From positions 134,001-198,000 of the forward strand of contig JACKID010000004.1 in assembly GCA_020638675.1 (NCBI GenBank): a stretch of DNA of 64,000 bases. The letters are read 5' to 3'. Below the pieces are notes generated by a model. That model was not told where the DNA came from and made no database searches. It saw only the letters and a list, made by a program, of their open reading frames with translations. Of the stretch, positions 51,396 to 59,726 are shown one piece after another; the first letter of the stretch is position 1, and the number at the start of each line of letters is the position of its first letter. Made by a program: the position numbers and the translations under genes. The DNA is from Planctomycetota bacterium (GTDB lineage Bacteria; Planctomycetota; UBA8742; UBA2392).

Positions 51396-51537
51396 ACGCG
51401 AAGAACTGGATTCGGACAGGACCTTCAGGACAGGCAGGAAGAGGCATTCAGCTTCCTGAACGTCCTGAAGGTCCTGTCCTTTTTGCTTTGGTAGTGCTTC
51501 GCGTCCTTCGCCCGGCTTCGCTTCTTCGCGTGGCGCC
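51396..51537. repeat. Nested inverted repeat of GCGAAG words, copy 3; terminator for rsfS
   Basis: The outer arms are ACGCGAAGAA and CTTCGCGT words. Inside, arms of 28 bases (51414-51441 and 51452-51479) pair almost completely around a 10-base loop and are followed by TTTTTG. This looks like a strong rho-independent terminator on the plus strand. Confidence 0.8.
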
Positions 51538-51549
51538 TGGTGCGCGCGC

Positions 51550-52326
51550 CTAATGACCGTGGATTGCGCGCTCAGCTTCGGACACGCTCAGGGCCGGCAC
51601 GAACAGCTTGTCCATTTCCAGCATCTCGAGCATGACCCGCACCTTGGGCTGCGGGTTCACGAGCACAAACTTGCCGTCGCGACCGCGGATCGTGTCGCTG
51701 ATCCTGCGCAGCCACTCGGTGCCTTCATCGACCAGCGTGCGCAGCTCGGACACGTCGAGGATCAGGTTACGCGTCTCCTCGCGGAATTCTTCCTTCCAGT
51801 GCCGCTCGAAGCTGGGCGACGAAAGCTTGTCGAAGGCGCGCTTCAGCGTCAGCACTTGCGTTGAGGGCACGCCGGCATCGTGCATGCCCGCCCAGCAACT
51901 GCGCATCTCCTCGGTCAGGCTGGGCTTTTCGGGCAGGGCGCGGAACTGGCCGGACAGCATGGCCAGCATCCCGTCCATTACCTTCTGCGCGGCCTGCCCG
52001 AAGCTGTCGTAGAAGCGAAAGCTGCTCTCCTGTGCGCCCTGCACCAGCTTGGTACGCAAGGCCTCGGGCGCGCCGATGATCGCGAGAAAGCCGCTTTCGT
52101 TCTCGGCAAACAAACCCGCAAGCCCGGCCATGGTTTCGATGCCGGCCCTGTCGATCTGCTTCAGCCCGCGAATGTCCAGGAACAGGCGCTTCGGCAGCGG
52201 CTGCAGGCTTCGGCCCAACTCGACCGTGAATGCGCTGATGCGCTCGCCGGTGAACGAGCCGTTCAGCATGAACGCCGCCGTGCTGGGCGTGTCCATGGGC
52301 AGTTGTTGCCAGTCGAGTTCGGGCAT
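51550..52326 (-). CDS. Two-domain STAS-like protein
   Basis: The product has 258 residues. Two STAS-type domains are visible. The first is around residues 15-110 (KRLFLDIRGLKQIDRAGIET), the second around 165-250 (LILDVSELRTLVDEGTEWLR). STAS domains act as anti-anti-sigma factors or other switch proteins, usually through a serine that is phosphorylated. I see no clear D-S in the first domain (it has D-R-A), so regulation may not be by phosphorylation. It is cytoplasmic. The start at 52326 has no strong ribosome site. Confidence 0.65.
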   Translation of the reverse strand: MPELDWQQLPMDTPSTAAFMLNGSFTGERISAFTVELGRSLQPLPKRLFLDIRGLKQIDRAGIETMAGLAGLFAENESGFLAIIGAPEALRTKLVQGAQESSFRFYDSFGQAAQKVMDGMLAMLSGQFRALPEKPSLTEEMRSCWAGMHDAGVPSTQVLTLKRAFDKLSSPSFERHWKEEFREETRNLILDVSELRTLVDEGTEWLRRISDTIRGRDGKFVLVNPQPKVRVMLEMLEMDKLFVPALSVSEAERAIHGH

Positions 52327-52329
52327 GCG

Positions 52330-52418
52330 GCGAGTATAGCCCGGCCGGCAACGGCCGGGGATGACCTCCTTGATCGGACGACCAGTCAATCTATCCCCGG
52401 GCTTTGCAGGCCGGGCTA
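52330..52418. repeat. TAGCCCGG-type REP pair
   Basis: A TAGCCCGGCCGG..CCGGGGAT unit and an inverted ATCCCCGGG..CCGGGCTA unit face each other between two minus-strand genes. Their outer TAGCCC resembles the start of the repeats at 59096 and 59655. Confidence 0.65.
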
Positions 52419-53150
52419 CGGCCCGATCCAGCCGCCGGCGAGGAAGTTGGCCCAGGCCTCCGACAGGCTCGCGCCCTTGATGGCCGGCCAGGCCAGCCCC
52501 CACGCAACCACCTGCAGCAGCAGCAGAACGGACAGCCCCAGCACCGGCTCCCACGCGCGGTTCTTGAAAGCGCGCGACAGGCTGAAACTGCTCACGTCAC
52601 CCACCCGCCAGGCCTTCAGCTGCGGGAAAAAGCGCGGCACGTTGTCGCAATAGACCTTGTACGGCTCGCCGTAAATACTGGTCAGCATCTCTTCCTCGAT
52701 GCCGATCTGCAGTCGGTACACGGCAAAGAACATGACGTTGTAGACACTGAACAAAACCAGGTTGAACGGCCATGCCGACAGCAGAGCCAGCCCGCAGCCG
52801 ATCAGCCACGTGCCCACGTACAGCGGGTTGCGCGTGCGCCCGTACGGACCGGCCGTGGCCAGCTCCGCCTTCTTCATGAGATAGCCCAGCGACCAGATGC
52901 GCATGCCCAGCCCCAGCAGCGCGAGCACCAGCCCGATGCCGCGAATGGCCATCAGAGAAACGTGCTCCTCCGACAGCGGCGGGCGCAGCGAAAGCGCGAT
53001 GAACGCGGCGTACAATGGCCAGAACCCCTGCAGGCGCAGGCGGTCGAGGCGCTTCTCGCGTTTCTTGCCGTCCTTGACGGTCGCCTTGTGGGTGGCCTTC
53101 AACGGGCCGTCGGCAAAGGCGTCAGCGGCGGACTTTGGCTCAGTGGTCAC
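52416..53150 (-). CDS. Isoprenylcysteine carboxyl methyltransferase-like membrane protein
   Basis: The product has 244 residues with about five membrane helices. The G-P-Y-x-x-x-R-N-P-x-Y motif (AGPYGRTRNPLYVGTWLI) and the E-E-x-x-L-x-x-x-Y-G-x-x-Y-x-x-Y segment (IEEEMLTSIYGEPYKVYCDN) are the SAM-binding signature of the ICMT/PEMT family. Bacterial members methylate lipids or quinone-like molecules; the substrate here is unknown. The start is GTG at 53150 with no strong ribosome site. Confidence 0.75.
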   Translation of the reverse strand: MTTEPKSAADAFADGPLKATHKATVKDGKKREKRLDRLRLQGFWPLYAAFIALSLRPPLSEEHVSLMAIRGIGLVLALLGLGMRIWSLGYLMKKAELATAGPYGRTRNPLYVGTWLIGCGLALLSAWPFNLVLFSVYNVMFFAVYRLQIGIEEEMLTSIYGEPYKVYCDNVPRFFPQLKAWRVGDVSSFSLSRAFKNRAWEPVLGLSVLLLLQVVAWGLAWPAIKGASLSEAWANFLAGGWIGP

Positions 53151-53174
53151 GGGGCGGAATGTACAGAGATGGAG

Positions 53175-53260
53175 CCCCAGCCGAAAGGCTGGGGACGCGC
53201 GGGGGCTTTGGATCGCGGCCGTCTCGGCCACATGCGGGCGGGACGCCCGCGCTCCCGTCA
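53175..53260. repeat. Two hairpins: CCCCAGCC and GCGGGCG palindromes
   Basis: CCCCAGCC-GAAA-GGCTGGGG (53175-53194) and GCGGGCG-GGA-CGCCCGC (53234-53250) lie between two minus-strand genes. The second has the GGA loop seen in the elements at 6451-6603 and 44432, and its right end adjoins the stop codon of the glycosyltransferase gene. Confidence 0.7.
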
Positions 53261-55153
53261 GGCCTGCAGCCAGCGCCAGATGCCCTTGAACGTGAGCCCG
53301 GCGCGGATGGCCTCTTTGGCGTGCAGCTTGGCCTTCTTCTTGTCGCCGAGCTTGCGGTAAGCGCGCGACAGCTCGAGGTGCTTGCGCCCGGCACGTGCAA
53401 TGTGCCGGCGGGTGGTGGCCGGGTCGTCGTTGTGCAGCAGCGCATTGACCATGCAAATGCGTGAGAACGCTTCCTCCAGCGCGTTGGCGCGCCCGGTCTT
53501 GCTGATGCTGTCCGGGCTGCGGTGCGCGATCAGCAGCGGCTTCTCGCAGATGCGCATGCCCGAGTTGTTCACCACGCGCGCCAGCCGGAGGAAGAAGTCC
53601 CAGTCGTTTGAAATGGGAAAACGCTCGTTGAACAGCCCCGTCTTCTCAACGAGATGCCGCTTGAAGATCAGGCTGCTGGTCTTGAGCGACAGGTTCTCGT
53701 ACAGGTCCAGCTTGAGATGGTGATTACGCCCGGGGATCACGTCCGGCTTGGTCTCGCGGCTGCCGTCGGCGTTGACGTGTATGTGCCGACACGCGGCCGC
53801 CACATATTCGTCGCGCAACACCGCCAGCTGCATCTGGATCTTCTCGCGCTCCCACTCATCGTCTGAATCCAGCAACGCGATCCACTCGCCCGTCGCGTGC
53901 CGGATGCCCACGTTCCGTGCGCTGCTGGCGCCGCCGTTGGGCTTGCGTATGTAGCGCACACGCTCGGGCGGCTTGGCGAACTGCTCGCGCGTTTCGTCTG
54001 TGCTGCCGTCGTCCACCACAATGACCTCGAGCGACTTCTCTGTCTGGTCGAGCGCGGACTGCACGGCGCGCATCACGTTGTGCGCGCGGTTGTACGTGGG
54101 GATGACAACGCTGACTCGCGGGGAGAATCCGCGCGGCATGTTGGCCGTCTCCTCCACCGTCGGCTCGACCTGCGCGCGCGTCATGCCGACGTAGTGCTGC
54201 CAGCGTTCCTCCACCGAGTCCGTCAAACGCTCGGCCGTGACGCGCACCGGGTCGCGCTCCGGGTGTTGCAGCGCTTCCTGCACTTCGGTCCAGACGTGCT
54301 CGAGGCTCAGGCGCTCGATCGGCACCGGGCGCGGGTCGTTGACGTCGCGGCCTTCGCCCTCCTCGGCCGGCGCGACCAGCGCGTGCATGACGCGCGAGTT
54401 CGGCGCGTTTTTGATCGGGTTGCTGGGTCCGTACAGCATCAGCCCGGGCAGTCCCACGGACGCGGCGAGGTGGCCCACGCCGGAGTCATTGCCGAAATAG
54501 AAACGCGCGGTCTCAAGCAGCGCGGTCAGCTCGGGCAGCTCCATGTGAAAGCGCGAGACGAATTCGTCTTCCCAGTTTTCCTCGCTGCGGTCGGCGTGGG
54601 TGCCGACGACGATGACCTTGCGCCCGCTCTCGACAATGCGGCGGCACAGCTCGGGCCAATGCGGCCAGCGTTTGATCGCGCTGTTCTTGTCGCAGCCGGC
54701 GTGCACGACCACGGCATCCAGCGGCGCCGTGCGCTTGTGGCGCTGCTCGGGCGGCAGGTCGAGGTTCGGGTCGTGGCCGCGCGCGTAGCTGCGAGGCGTG
54801 GGGCCGGAATAGCCGAGCCAGCGGGCAAGCTCGACGTTGGCTTCTGATTCACTCTGGTTCCGGACGTGCCGCTTCTCAACCTTCAGACACTGCCCAGGCG
54901 GGAACATGCGCACGAGCTGGCGGCGCCCGTAGGCGCTGACGCCAAAGTCGTAGTCGCGGGCGCGGAACTGGTCGTGGTGCGTGTAGACACGCCCCAGCAC
55001 TTCCCAGCCGTCCCAGAGCGGCTTGAGCTTCTCCGCAATCGGGCTGTTGATGTAGAGATCGACATCATGGCCCAGCAGCCACAGCGCACGCACCAGCGGC
55101 GTGCCCTGCACACAGTTCCCCAGGCCCTGCGAGATTTCGACGAGAAGCTTCAT
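53258..55153 (-). CDS. GT9-GT2 bifunctional glycosyltransferase fusion
   Basis: The product has 631 residues. Residues 1-300 match family 9 (heptosyltransferase-like: LVEISQGLGNCVQGTPLVRA, FGNDSGVGHLAASVGLPGLM). Residues about 345-560 are family 2 (VSVVIPTYNRAHNVMRAVQS, VDDGSTDE, the DSDDEWE metal motif). The two enzyme families usually occur as separate proteins. The fusion would couple two sugar transfers in the building of an envelope glycan, perhaps lipopolysaccharide. The last 60 residues are Lys/Arg-rich helices, possibly for membrane contact. A long inverted repeat follows upstream. Confidence 0.85.
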   Translation of the reverse strand: MKLLVEISQGLGNCVQGTPLVRALWLLGHDVDLYINSPIAEKLKPLWDGWEVLGRVYTHHDQFRARDYDFGVSAYGRRQLVRMFPPGQCLKVEKRHVRNQSESEANVELARWLGYSGPTPRSYARGHDPNLDLPPEQRHKRTAPLDAVVVHAGCDKNSAIKRWPHWPELCRRIVESGRKVIVVGTHADRSEENWEDEFVSRFHMELPELTALLETARFYFGNDSGVGHLAASVGLPGLMLYGPSNPIKNAPNSRVMHALVAPAEEGEGRDVNDPRPVPIERLSLEHVWTEVQEALQHPERDPVRVTAERLTDSVEERWQHYVGMTRAQVEPTVEETANMPRGFSPRVSVVIPTYNRAHNVMRAVQSALDQTEKSLEVIVVDDGSTDETREQFAKPPERVRYIRKPNGGASSARNVGIRHATGEWIALLDSDDEWEREKIQMQLAVLRDEYVAAACRHIHVNADGSRETKPDVIPGRNHHLKLDLYENLSLKTSSLIFKRHLVEKTGLFNERFPISNDWDFFLRLARVVNNSGMRICEKPLLIAHRSPDSISKTGRANALEEAFSRICMVNALLHNDDPATTRRHIARAGRKHLELSRAYRKLGDKKKAKLHAKEAIRAGLTFKGIWRWLQA

Positions 55154-55158
55154 GCACC

Positions 55159-55235
55159 AGTTGATAGTTGATGGTTGGTAGTTGGTAGTAGCCTTTCAGG
55201 GGACTATCAACCATCAACTACCAACTATCAACTGA
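55159..55235. repeat. Inverted repeat of GTTGATAGTTGATGG words
   Basis: The left arm (55159-55191) is reiterated GTTGATAG/GTTGGTAG; the right arm (55203-55234) is reiterated CTATCAAC/CTACCAAC. The arms are permuted versions of each other, so many paired states are possible. It is between two minus-strand genes. Confidence 0.75.
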
Positions 55236-55249
55236 GCCGCGCAGCGGCG

Positions 55250-56527
55250 CTACTTCCACTCGATGTCTGTGAACCGCAGCGTGCAGTTCTCGAGGCAGAC
55301 GCCGAGCTTGCTGCCTTTCAGCTCGAAGCTGCCCAACTCGACGTCGTTGGCGCTGATCGTGATGCTGGCATCCTTGCGCACGGCCTTGAGGTGGTACTTG
55401 CCCTCGACGGGCTCGGGTGCGGTGCCGCGCTTGAGCACGTTCCAGCGTTGCTCGATGCGCTGGTTGATCGAAAAGCCGCCTTCGCTATTGAGCAGCGCGA
55501 CGGTGTAGCTTTCGGAATCCTCGAACCCGACCAGCAGCCCGCCCTTCCAGCTGCCTTCCGGCACAACCAGCGTGGCGCTGATCTCCGTCGCGTCGTCGCG
55601 TGCGCGGCAGCCGCTGGTGACGGTGCTGGTGCCGACCACGGCGTTGGCGCCCTGCCCCTGCCATTCGTTCCAGACCGGCACGAACGGCTCCTGCTGCGTC
55701 TTGAGCCACTCGAGGATCTTCGGCTGCAGCTTGGCCGGGTCGCCGACCGTCGACTTGAACACGTTCTTCGCCGACTGGCCGCCGTCCAGCTTCTTGCACA
55801 GCTTCTTCCACGCGGGCAGGTACTTGCCGTCGTCGGCGTTCAGCAGGTAGCGCACCAGCGCCCACCATTCGGGACGGCCTGAGCCGCGCTCGCCGGTGAT
55901 CATCGCGCCGAGGTCGTAGTCATCGCGCTCGAACAATTCCAGCGCGAGCTTCGGGTAGTTGGCGAGGCTGCAGAACGGGATCACGCCGAGCGTCAACTTC
56001 TCGCCGTCCCAGTAGTGGCGCGAGAGGTTTTCGACGATGCCCTCGATGTACCAGGTGTCCCGCGGGCCGACGTTCTTGCACTTGGCGATGAAATGAAACT
56101 GGTGCATGCACTCGTGCAGCAGAAGCTGGCGCGAATTGTAGAGCGTCGGCTGCTTCCACAGGTAGACGGTCTTGTTGCCGGGCCAGTAGTAGCCGCCCGC
56201 GCCGATCGGGATGCCGACGCCGTCTTCCTTCAACTTGGCCTGCCAGTCTTCCTGCGTGGCCAGAAAGTAGACGTCCAGCTTCTCGCCCTTGCGCAGGCGC
56301 GGCGCGCCCTCGAAGAACTCCTCAAGCAGCGGCCAGGCCGCTTCAATCGCGCGCGAGTAATCCTCGGACGTCGCGGTATCGATGTTGGTGTACAGCCGGT
56401 AGTGCTCGGACTCGTAGGTCTTGCAGGCGACGCCCGTGTCTTTGGGTTGCTCGTCGGCAAAGGCGAAAGGCTCAACAGCCAGCAGCAACAGCAGTAGCAC
56501 CGCGCTGACGAACACTGTGGTACGCAA
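55250..56527 (-). CDS. Secreted DUF1570-like peptidase with beta domain
   Basis: The product has 425 residues. A signal peptide (MRTTVFVSAVLLLLLLAVEP) precedes a gluzincin-type domain with H138-E139-C-M-H142 (LLHECMHQF) and a downstream E-G-I-V-E-N-L that could give the third ligand. The fold matches the DUF1570 group common in Planctomycetota. Residues about 290-425 form a beta-sandwich like LamG/3-keto-disaccharide-hydrolase domains (WKGGLLVGFEDSESYTVALL). It would act on surface or imported material. Confidence 0.75.
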   Translation of the reverse strand: MRTTVFVSAVLLLLLLAVEPFAFADEQPKDTGVACKTYESEHYRLYTNIDTATSEDYSRAIEAAWPLLEEFFEGAPRLRKGEKLDVYFLATQEDWQAKLKEDGVGIPIGAGGYYWPGNKTVYLWKQPTLYNSRQLLLHECMHQFHFIAKCKNVGPRDTWYIEGIVENLSRHYWDGEKLTLGVIPFCSLANYPKLALELFERDDYDLGAMITGERGSGRPEWWALVRYLLNADDGKYLPAWKKLCKKLDGGQSAKNVFKSTVGDPAKLQPKILEWLKTQQEPFVPVWNEWQGQGANAVVGTSTVTSGCRARDDATEISATLVVPEGSWKGGLLVGFEDSESYTVALLNSEGGFSINQRIEQRWNVLKRGTAPEPVEGKYHLKAVRKDASITISANDVELGSFELKGSKLGVCLENCTLRFTDIEWK

Positions 56528-56556
56528 GGGACTGCTCCGGAATGGCCTTTTGCTGC

Positions 56557-56613
56557 GGTTTATGGTTTGTGGTTCGTGGTTGACTACAAACTACAAACCA
56601 CCAACTACAAACC
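56557..56613. repeat. Inverted repeat of GGTTTGTGG words
   Basis: GGTTTATGGTTTGTGG on the left faces CAAACTACAAACCACC on the right. The right arm overlaps the last codons and stop of the epimerase gene at 56605. Confidence 0.7.
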
Positions 56614-57555
56614 GCTGTTCTTCCACCACTCGTACTGCTTGCCTACACCTTCGGCAAAGCTGGTCTTGGGCTCGTAGCCGAGCATTCGCTTTGCCTTGCC
56701 GACGTCGGCCATGGTGCGGGGGACGTCGCCGGGCTGCACCGGCTTGTGGTCAAGCTTCGCCTGTTTGCCCATCACCTTCTCGATGGTGTGCACCATCTCG
56801 GTCAGCGTAACCGGCTCGTCGCCGCCGAGGTTGATGATCTCGCAGCCCGCCACACGATCAATGCTGGCGACCACGCCCTCCACGATGTCGTCGATGAACG
56901 TGTAGTCGCGCCCGGTCGTGCCGTCGCCGAAGAACGGGATCGGCTTGTCCTGCTCGATCAACTTGATGAACTTGGCGATCGCCAGGTCAGGCCGCTGGCC
57001 CGGGCCGAACACGGTGAAGAATCGCAGGGCGTGGCTTTCGATGCCGTACAGGTGGTTCCATGTGCTGAGCATCAGCTCGTTGCTGCGCTTGGTGGCGGCG
57101 TAGGGCGACCACGGTCTAAGGATCGGGTCGTCTTCGCTGAACGGGACCTTCTCCTGCCCGCCATAGACGCTGCTGGAGCTTGCGTGCACGAGCTTCTTCA
57201 GACCGCGTTCGCGCATGGCCTCCAGCACGTTCACCAGCCCGCGCACGTTGGTGTCGGTGTACAGCAGCGGCTGCTCCAGCGATGGGCGCACACCCGCGCG
57301 CGCGGCGAGGTTGACCACCACGTCCGCGCCGTCGCCCAGCGCCTTGCTGACGTCGCCGTGCAGCCGCAGGTCGCCTTCCACCACGGAAAAGTCGCCGCCC
57401 AGCTTCGACAGCTCCTCGACGTTGCGACGCTTGATCGCGGGGTCATAGAAGTCGTTGTAGTCGTCCAGCCCAACAACACTGTCACCCCGGGCCAGCAGCG
57501 CACGGGCAACGTTCGAGCCAATAAACCCGGCCGCACCAGTAAGGAAGATCTTCAT
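56605..57555 (-). CDS. NAD-dependent sugar-nucleotide epimerase (UDP-glucuronate 4-epimerase-like)
   Basis: The product has 316 residues. The GAAGFIGSNVA motif binds NAD. The catalytic Ser and Tyr-x3-Lys are present (SSSSVYG, YAATK at about 150-154). The LRFFTVFGPGQRPDLAIAKF and TTGRDYTFIDDIV blocks are typical of UDP-glucuronate 4-epimerases. It would supply an activated sugar for envelope glycans, in line with the glycosyltransferase fusion two genes away. Confidence 0.9.
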   Translation of the reverse strand: MKIFLTGAAGFIGSNVARALLARGDSVVGLDDYNDFYDPAIKRRNVEELSKLGGDFSVVEGDLRLHGDVSKALGDGADVVVNLAARAGVRPSLEQPLLYTDTNVRGLVNVLEAMRERGLKKLVHASSSSVYGGQEKVPFSEDDPILRPWSPYAATKRSNELMLSTWNHLYGIESHALRFFTVFGPGQRPDLAIAKFIKLIEQDKPIPFFGDGTTGRDYTFIDDIVEGVVASIDRVAGCEIINLGGDEPVTLTEMVHTIEKVMGKQAKLDHKPVQPGDVPRTMADVGKAKRMLGYEPKTSFAEGVGKQYEWWKNSGL

Positions 57556-57626
57556 GCGCGCAGTTTGCCCTGCGCCGCGCCGCATGGAAGGGCTTGGCCC
57601 ACATAGCTCCTCCACTGGGACTTCAT

Positions 57627-58103
57627 TTAGATAACGAACGTTGCGATACTCTTGGCCTCGGCCACCTTCAAACTCGCTTGCGCATTCAGCGAGCGCCTAG
57701 CCGCCTTCATGCTTGCCGACAGTTGAACCAAGAATTGCGCCTCTTGAGTCGTTAGACCAAGGAAGCGAACCAAGTCGCTCGTCTTGACGCAAACGATCTC
57801 GTCAATGCGGTGTCGGGGCCTTCCACGGTTCGGCAAGAAGAACAACGTCGCTGTTTCCGTTTGGGCCTGCTGATCCACGCCCAGTTGCACTTCAGCGTAC
57901 CGCACAAGGTCTAACCAAATGCTTTGGCCTTTCTTGAACTCAATTGGGAAGCCGTTCCACACTGCGTCCCAATAGCGAGCCCCTTCGACGCTCATCTGCA
58001 GTATTTGCGCCAAGCTGGCATCGTACCCACTGTTCTTGTTAACCCATTCGCCGGCTAGTTCTGACTTCAGACCTGATAGATGAATCGCTAGGTCATTCAG
58101 CAT
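57627..58103 (-). CDS. Small PD-(D/E)xK nuclease-like protein
   Basis: The product has 158 residues. D47 in ARYWDAVWNGFP and E55-F-K57-K in PIEFKKG give the D-(7)-E-x-K spacing of the PD-(D/E)xK nuclease core, as in many restriction enzymes. The surrounding sequence is low in GC compared with its neighbours. No methyltransferase gene is adjacent. A small restriction-type or repair nuclease is possible, but the motif is short and may be coincidence. AAGGAAG precedes the ATG at 58103. Confidence 0.5.
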   Translation of the reverse strand: MLNDLAIHLSGLKSELAGEWVNKNSGYDASLAQILQMSVEGARYWDAVWNGFPIEFKKGQSIWLDLVRYAEVQLGVDQQAQTETATLFFLPNRGRPRHRIDEIVCVKTSDLVRFLGLTTQEAQFLVQLSASMKAARRSLNAQASLKVAEAKSIATFVI

Positions 58104-58225
58104 GTCCACTTCCTTTGCTTGGTGGAGATCCAGCCGGCCTTCGTGCAGCAACCGTCGGCCGATGGTATCTTCGCCTTGACCATCAACCATCGACCATCGA
58201 CCATCTAGGCGAACGGATTGACCCC

Positions 58226-59077
58226 ATGAGCTTCCGACTTGCATTCGCTTCCAACGCCATGAAGCGCTACTCGCTGGATGAGGCGATCGACCTCGTGGCT
58301 GACGCGGGATACCAGGGGATGGAAATCCTGCTGGATGTCCCTCACGCGTTCCCGCCCCAGGTCTCCGACGCCGACGTCAAGCGCTGGCGCGAGAAGCTGG
58401 ATGCTCGCGGCCTGGCCGTCTCCAACTGCAACGCTTTCATGCTCTATGGCATCGAGGGCTGCCATCGCCCGTCATGGTGCGAGCGCGACCCCGAACGCCG
58501 CAAGCTGCGCGTTGAACACACGCGCGACTGCCTGCACCTCGCAGCCAAGCTCGGCGCGCCGACCATCAGCACCGAGCCGGGCGGGCCGATCGACGAAGGC
58601 GTCACGCGCGAGCAGGCCGCCGACTGGTTCGAGGAAGGTATCCGCAGCGTCCTGCCCGACGCCAAGGAAGCCGGCGTGCGCCTTTGCATCGAGCCCGAGC
58701 CCGACCTGCTGATCGAGAAGGCCGGCCAGTACGACGACTTCATGAAACGATTTGCCGGTGATTCTCTGGCCGAAGACTGGCTTGGTTTGAACTTCGACGT
58801 CGGCCACTTCTACTGCGTCGGTGAAGACCCCGCGGCCAACGCCGCACGTTTTAAGGGCCGCATCCACCACATCCAGATCGAGGACATCGCGGCCGACCGG
58901 GTGCACTTCCATCTGGTGCCCGGCGACGGCGCAATCGATTTCGACGAGTTTTTCAAGCAGTTGAGCGCCGCCGACTACGACAACGGCTGGATCACCGTCG
59001 AGCTCTACACCTTCGAGCACAAAGCCGTCGAAGTAGCCGAACGAGCAAGAGAGTTCCTGCTGCCGTACGTGAAGTAA
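58226..59077 (+). CDS. TIM-barrel sugar-phosphate isomerase/epimerase-like
   Basis: The product has 283 residues and belongs to the AP-endonuclease-2/xylose-isomerase-like barrel family. Metal ligands are suggested by E in TISTEPGG, E in LCIEPEPD, D and H in LNFDVGHF, and E in TVELYTFE. Members act on sugars, inositol derivatives or hydroxypyruvate; the substrate is unknown. It is divergent from the nuclease-like gene; the 122-base space contains reiterated ACCATCGACC words (58176-58203). Confidence 0.75.
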   Translation: MSFRLAFASNAMKRYSLDEAIDLVADAGYQGMEILLDVPHAFPPQVSDADVKRWREKLDARGLAVSNCNAFMLYGIEGCHRPSWCERDPERRKLRVEHTRDCLHLAAKLGAPTISTEPGGPIDEGVTREQAADWFEEGIRSVLPDAKEAGVRLCIEPEPDLLIEKAGQYDDFMKRFAGDSLAEDWLGLNFDVGHFYCVGEDPAANAARFKGRIHHIQIEDIAADRVHFHLVPGDGAIDFDEFFKQLSAADYDNGWITVELYTFEHKAVEVAERAREFLLPYVK

Positions 59078-59095
59078 ACCCAACATAGCCCGGCC

Positions 59096-59122
59096 GTAGC
59101 CCCCGGCGTAAGCTGGGGGCAT
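59096..59122 (+). repeat. REP palindrome of the RAYT, copy 1
   Basis: It reads GTAGCCCCCGGCGTAAGC then TGGGGGCAT. CCCCC and GGGGG form the stem. It matches copies 2 and 3 with one length difference in the C-run. Confidence 0.9.
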
Positions 59123-59166
59123 AGCTACCGAGACCGCCGTAGTCACCAGCACCGGACATCAACGCC

Positions 59167-59658
59167 ATGAGCACATCGCCCTACATCACCGACGGAACCG
59201 AGCATCTGTCGGCCGCGGAGGGTATCCCGCAACCATTAAGAGGTGCGCCCGAGTTGACCGTCATCCAGACGCCCGTTCACACAATCGTCGCCTACTATGT
59301 CGATGACGGCGATAGGCAGCCGGCACCGGAAGTCGAGTTGATCGCTGACACCGGCCACAAGCATCACTTCGCAATCGTCAAGTTGAAGACCTATGCGACC
59401 CACTTGGCTGTACGTGGAGAGCGTGACGACCATCCGCTCACAAAGAGCATGGGTGAGGCAATTGCAGAAGTCCGGCCGTCGCCGTGGATACGGGAGCTAG
59501 GTCCTCCATCGGGATGGTCCAAATTCAAGAAGTCAGATATGCATTGGCGGCATCTGCTGTTCGCCCTGCACGACGAACGCTTCGAGGCGGTCTGCCAAGT
59601 AGTCGGCGTTTCCGTCCACCCAGGCCCTATGAAATTGAGCAAGCTCATCGAACCGTAG
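59167..59658 (+). CDS. Unknown protein between two REP copies
   Basis: The product has 163 residues with no recognised motif. It is beta-rich in the middle (TVIQTPVHTIVAYYVDDGD) and has lower GC than its neighbours. Its stop (59656-59658) falls inside REP copy 2. It may have travelled with the element or simply be its landing site. Confidence 0.6.
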   Translation: MSTSPYITDGTEHLSAAEGIPQPLRGAPELTVIQTPVHTIVAYYVDDGDRQPAPEVELIADTGHKHHFAIVKLKTYATHLAVRGERDDHPLTKSMGEAIAEVRPSPWIRELGPPSGWSKFKKSDMHWRHLLFALHDERFEAVCQVVGVSVHPGPMKLSKLIEP

Positions 59659-59682
59659 CCCCCCGGCGTAAGCTGGGGGCAT
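59655..59682 (+). repeat. REP palindrome of the RAYT, copy 2
   Basis: It is the same unit as copy 1 in the same orientation, with six C instead of five at the left stem. It lies 45 bases upstream of the RAYT start codon. Confidence 0.9.
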
Positions 59683-59726
59683 GAATGCCAAGACACGATC
59701 AATCACTCGCCGTACGCTTCAACGCC

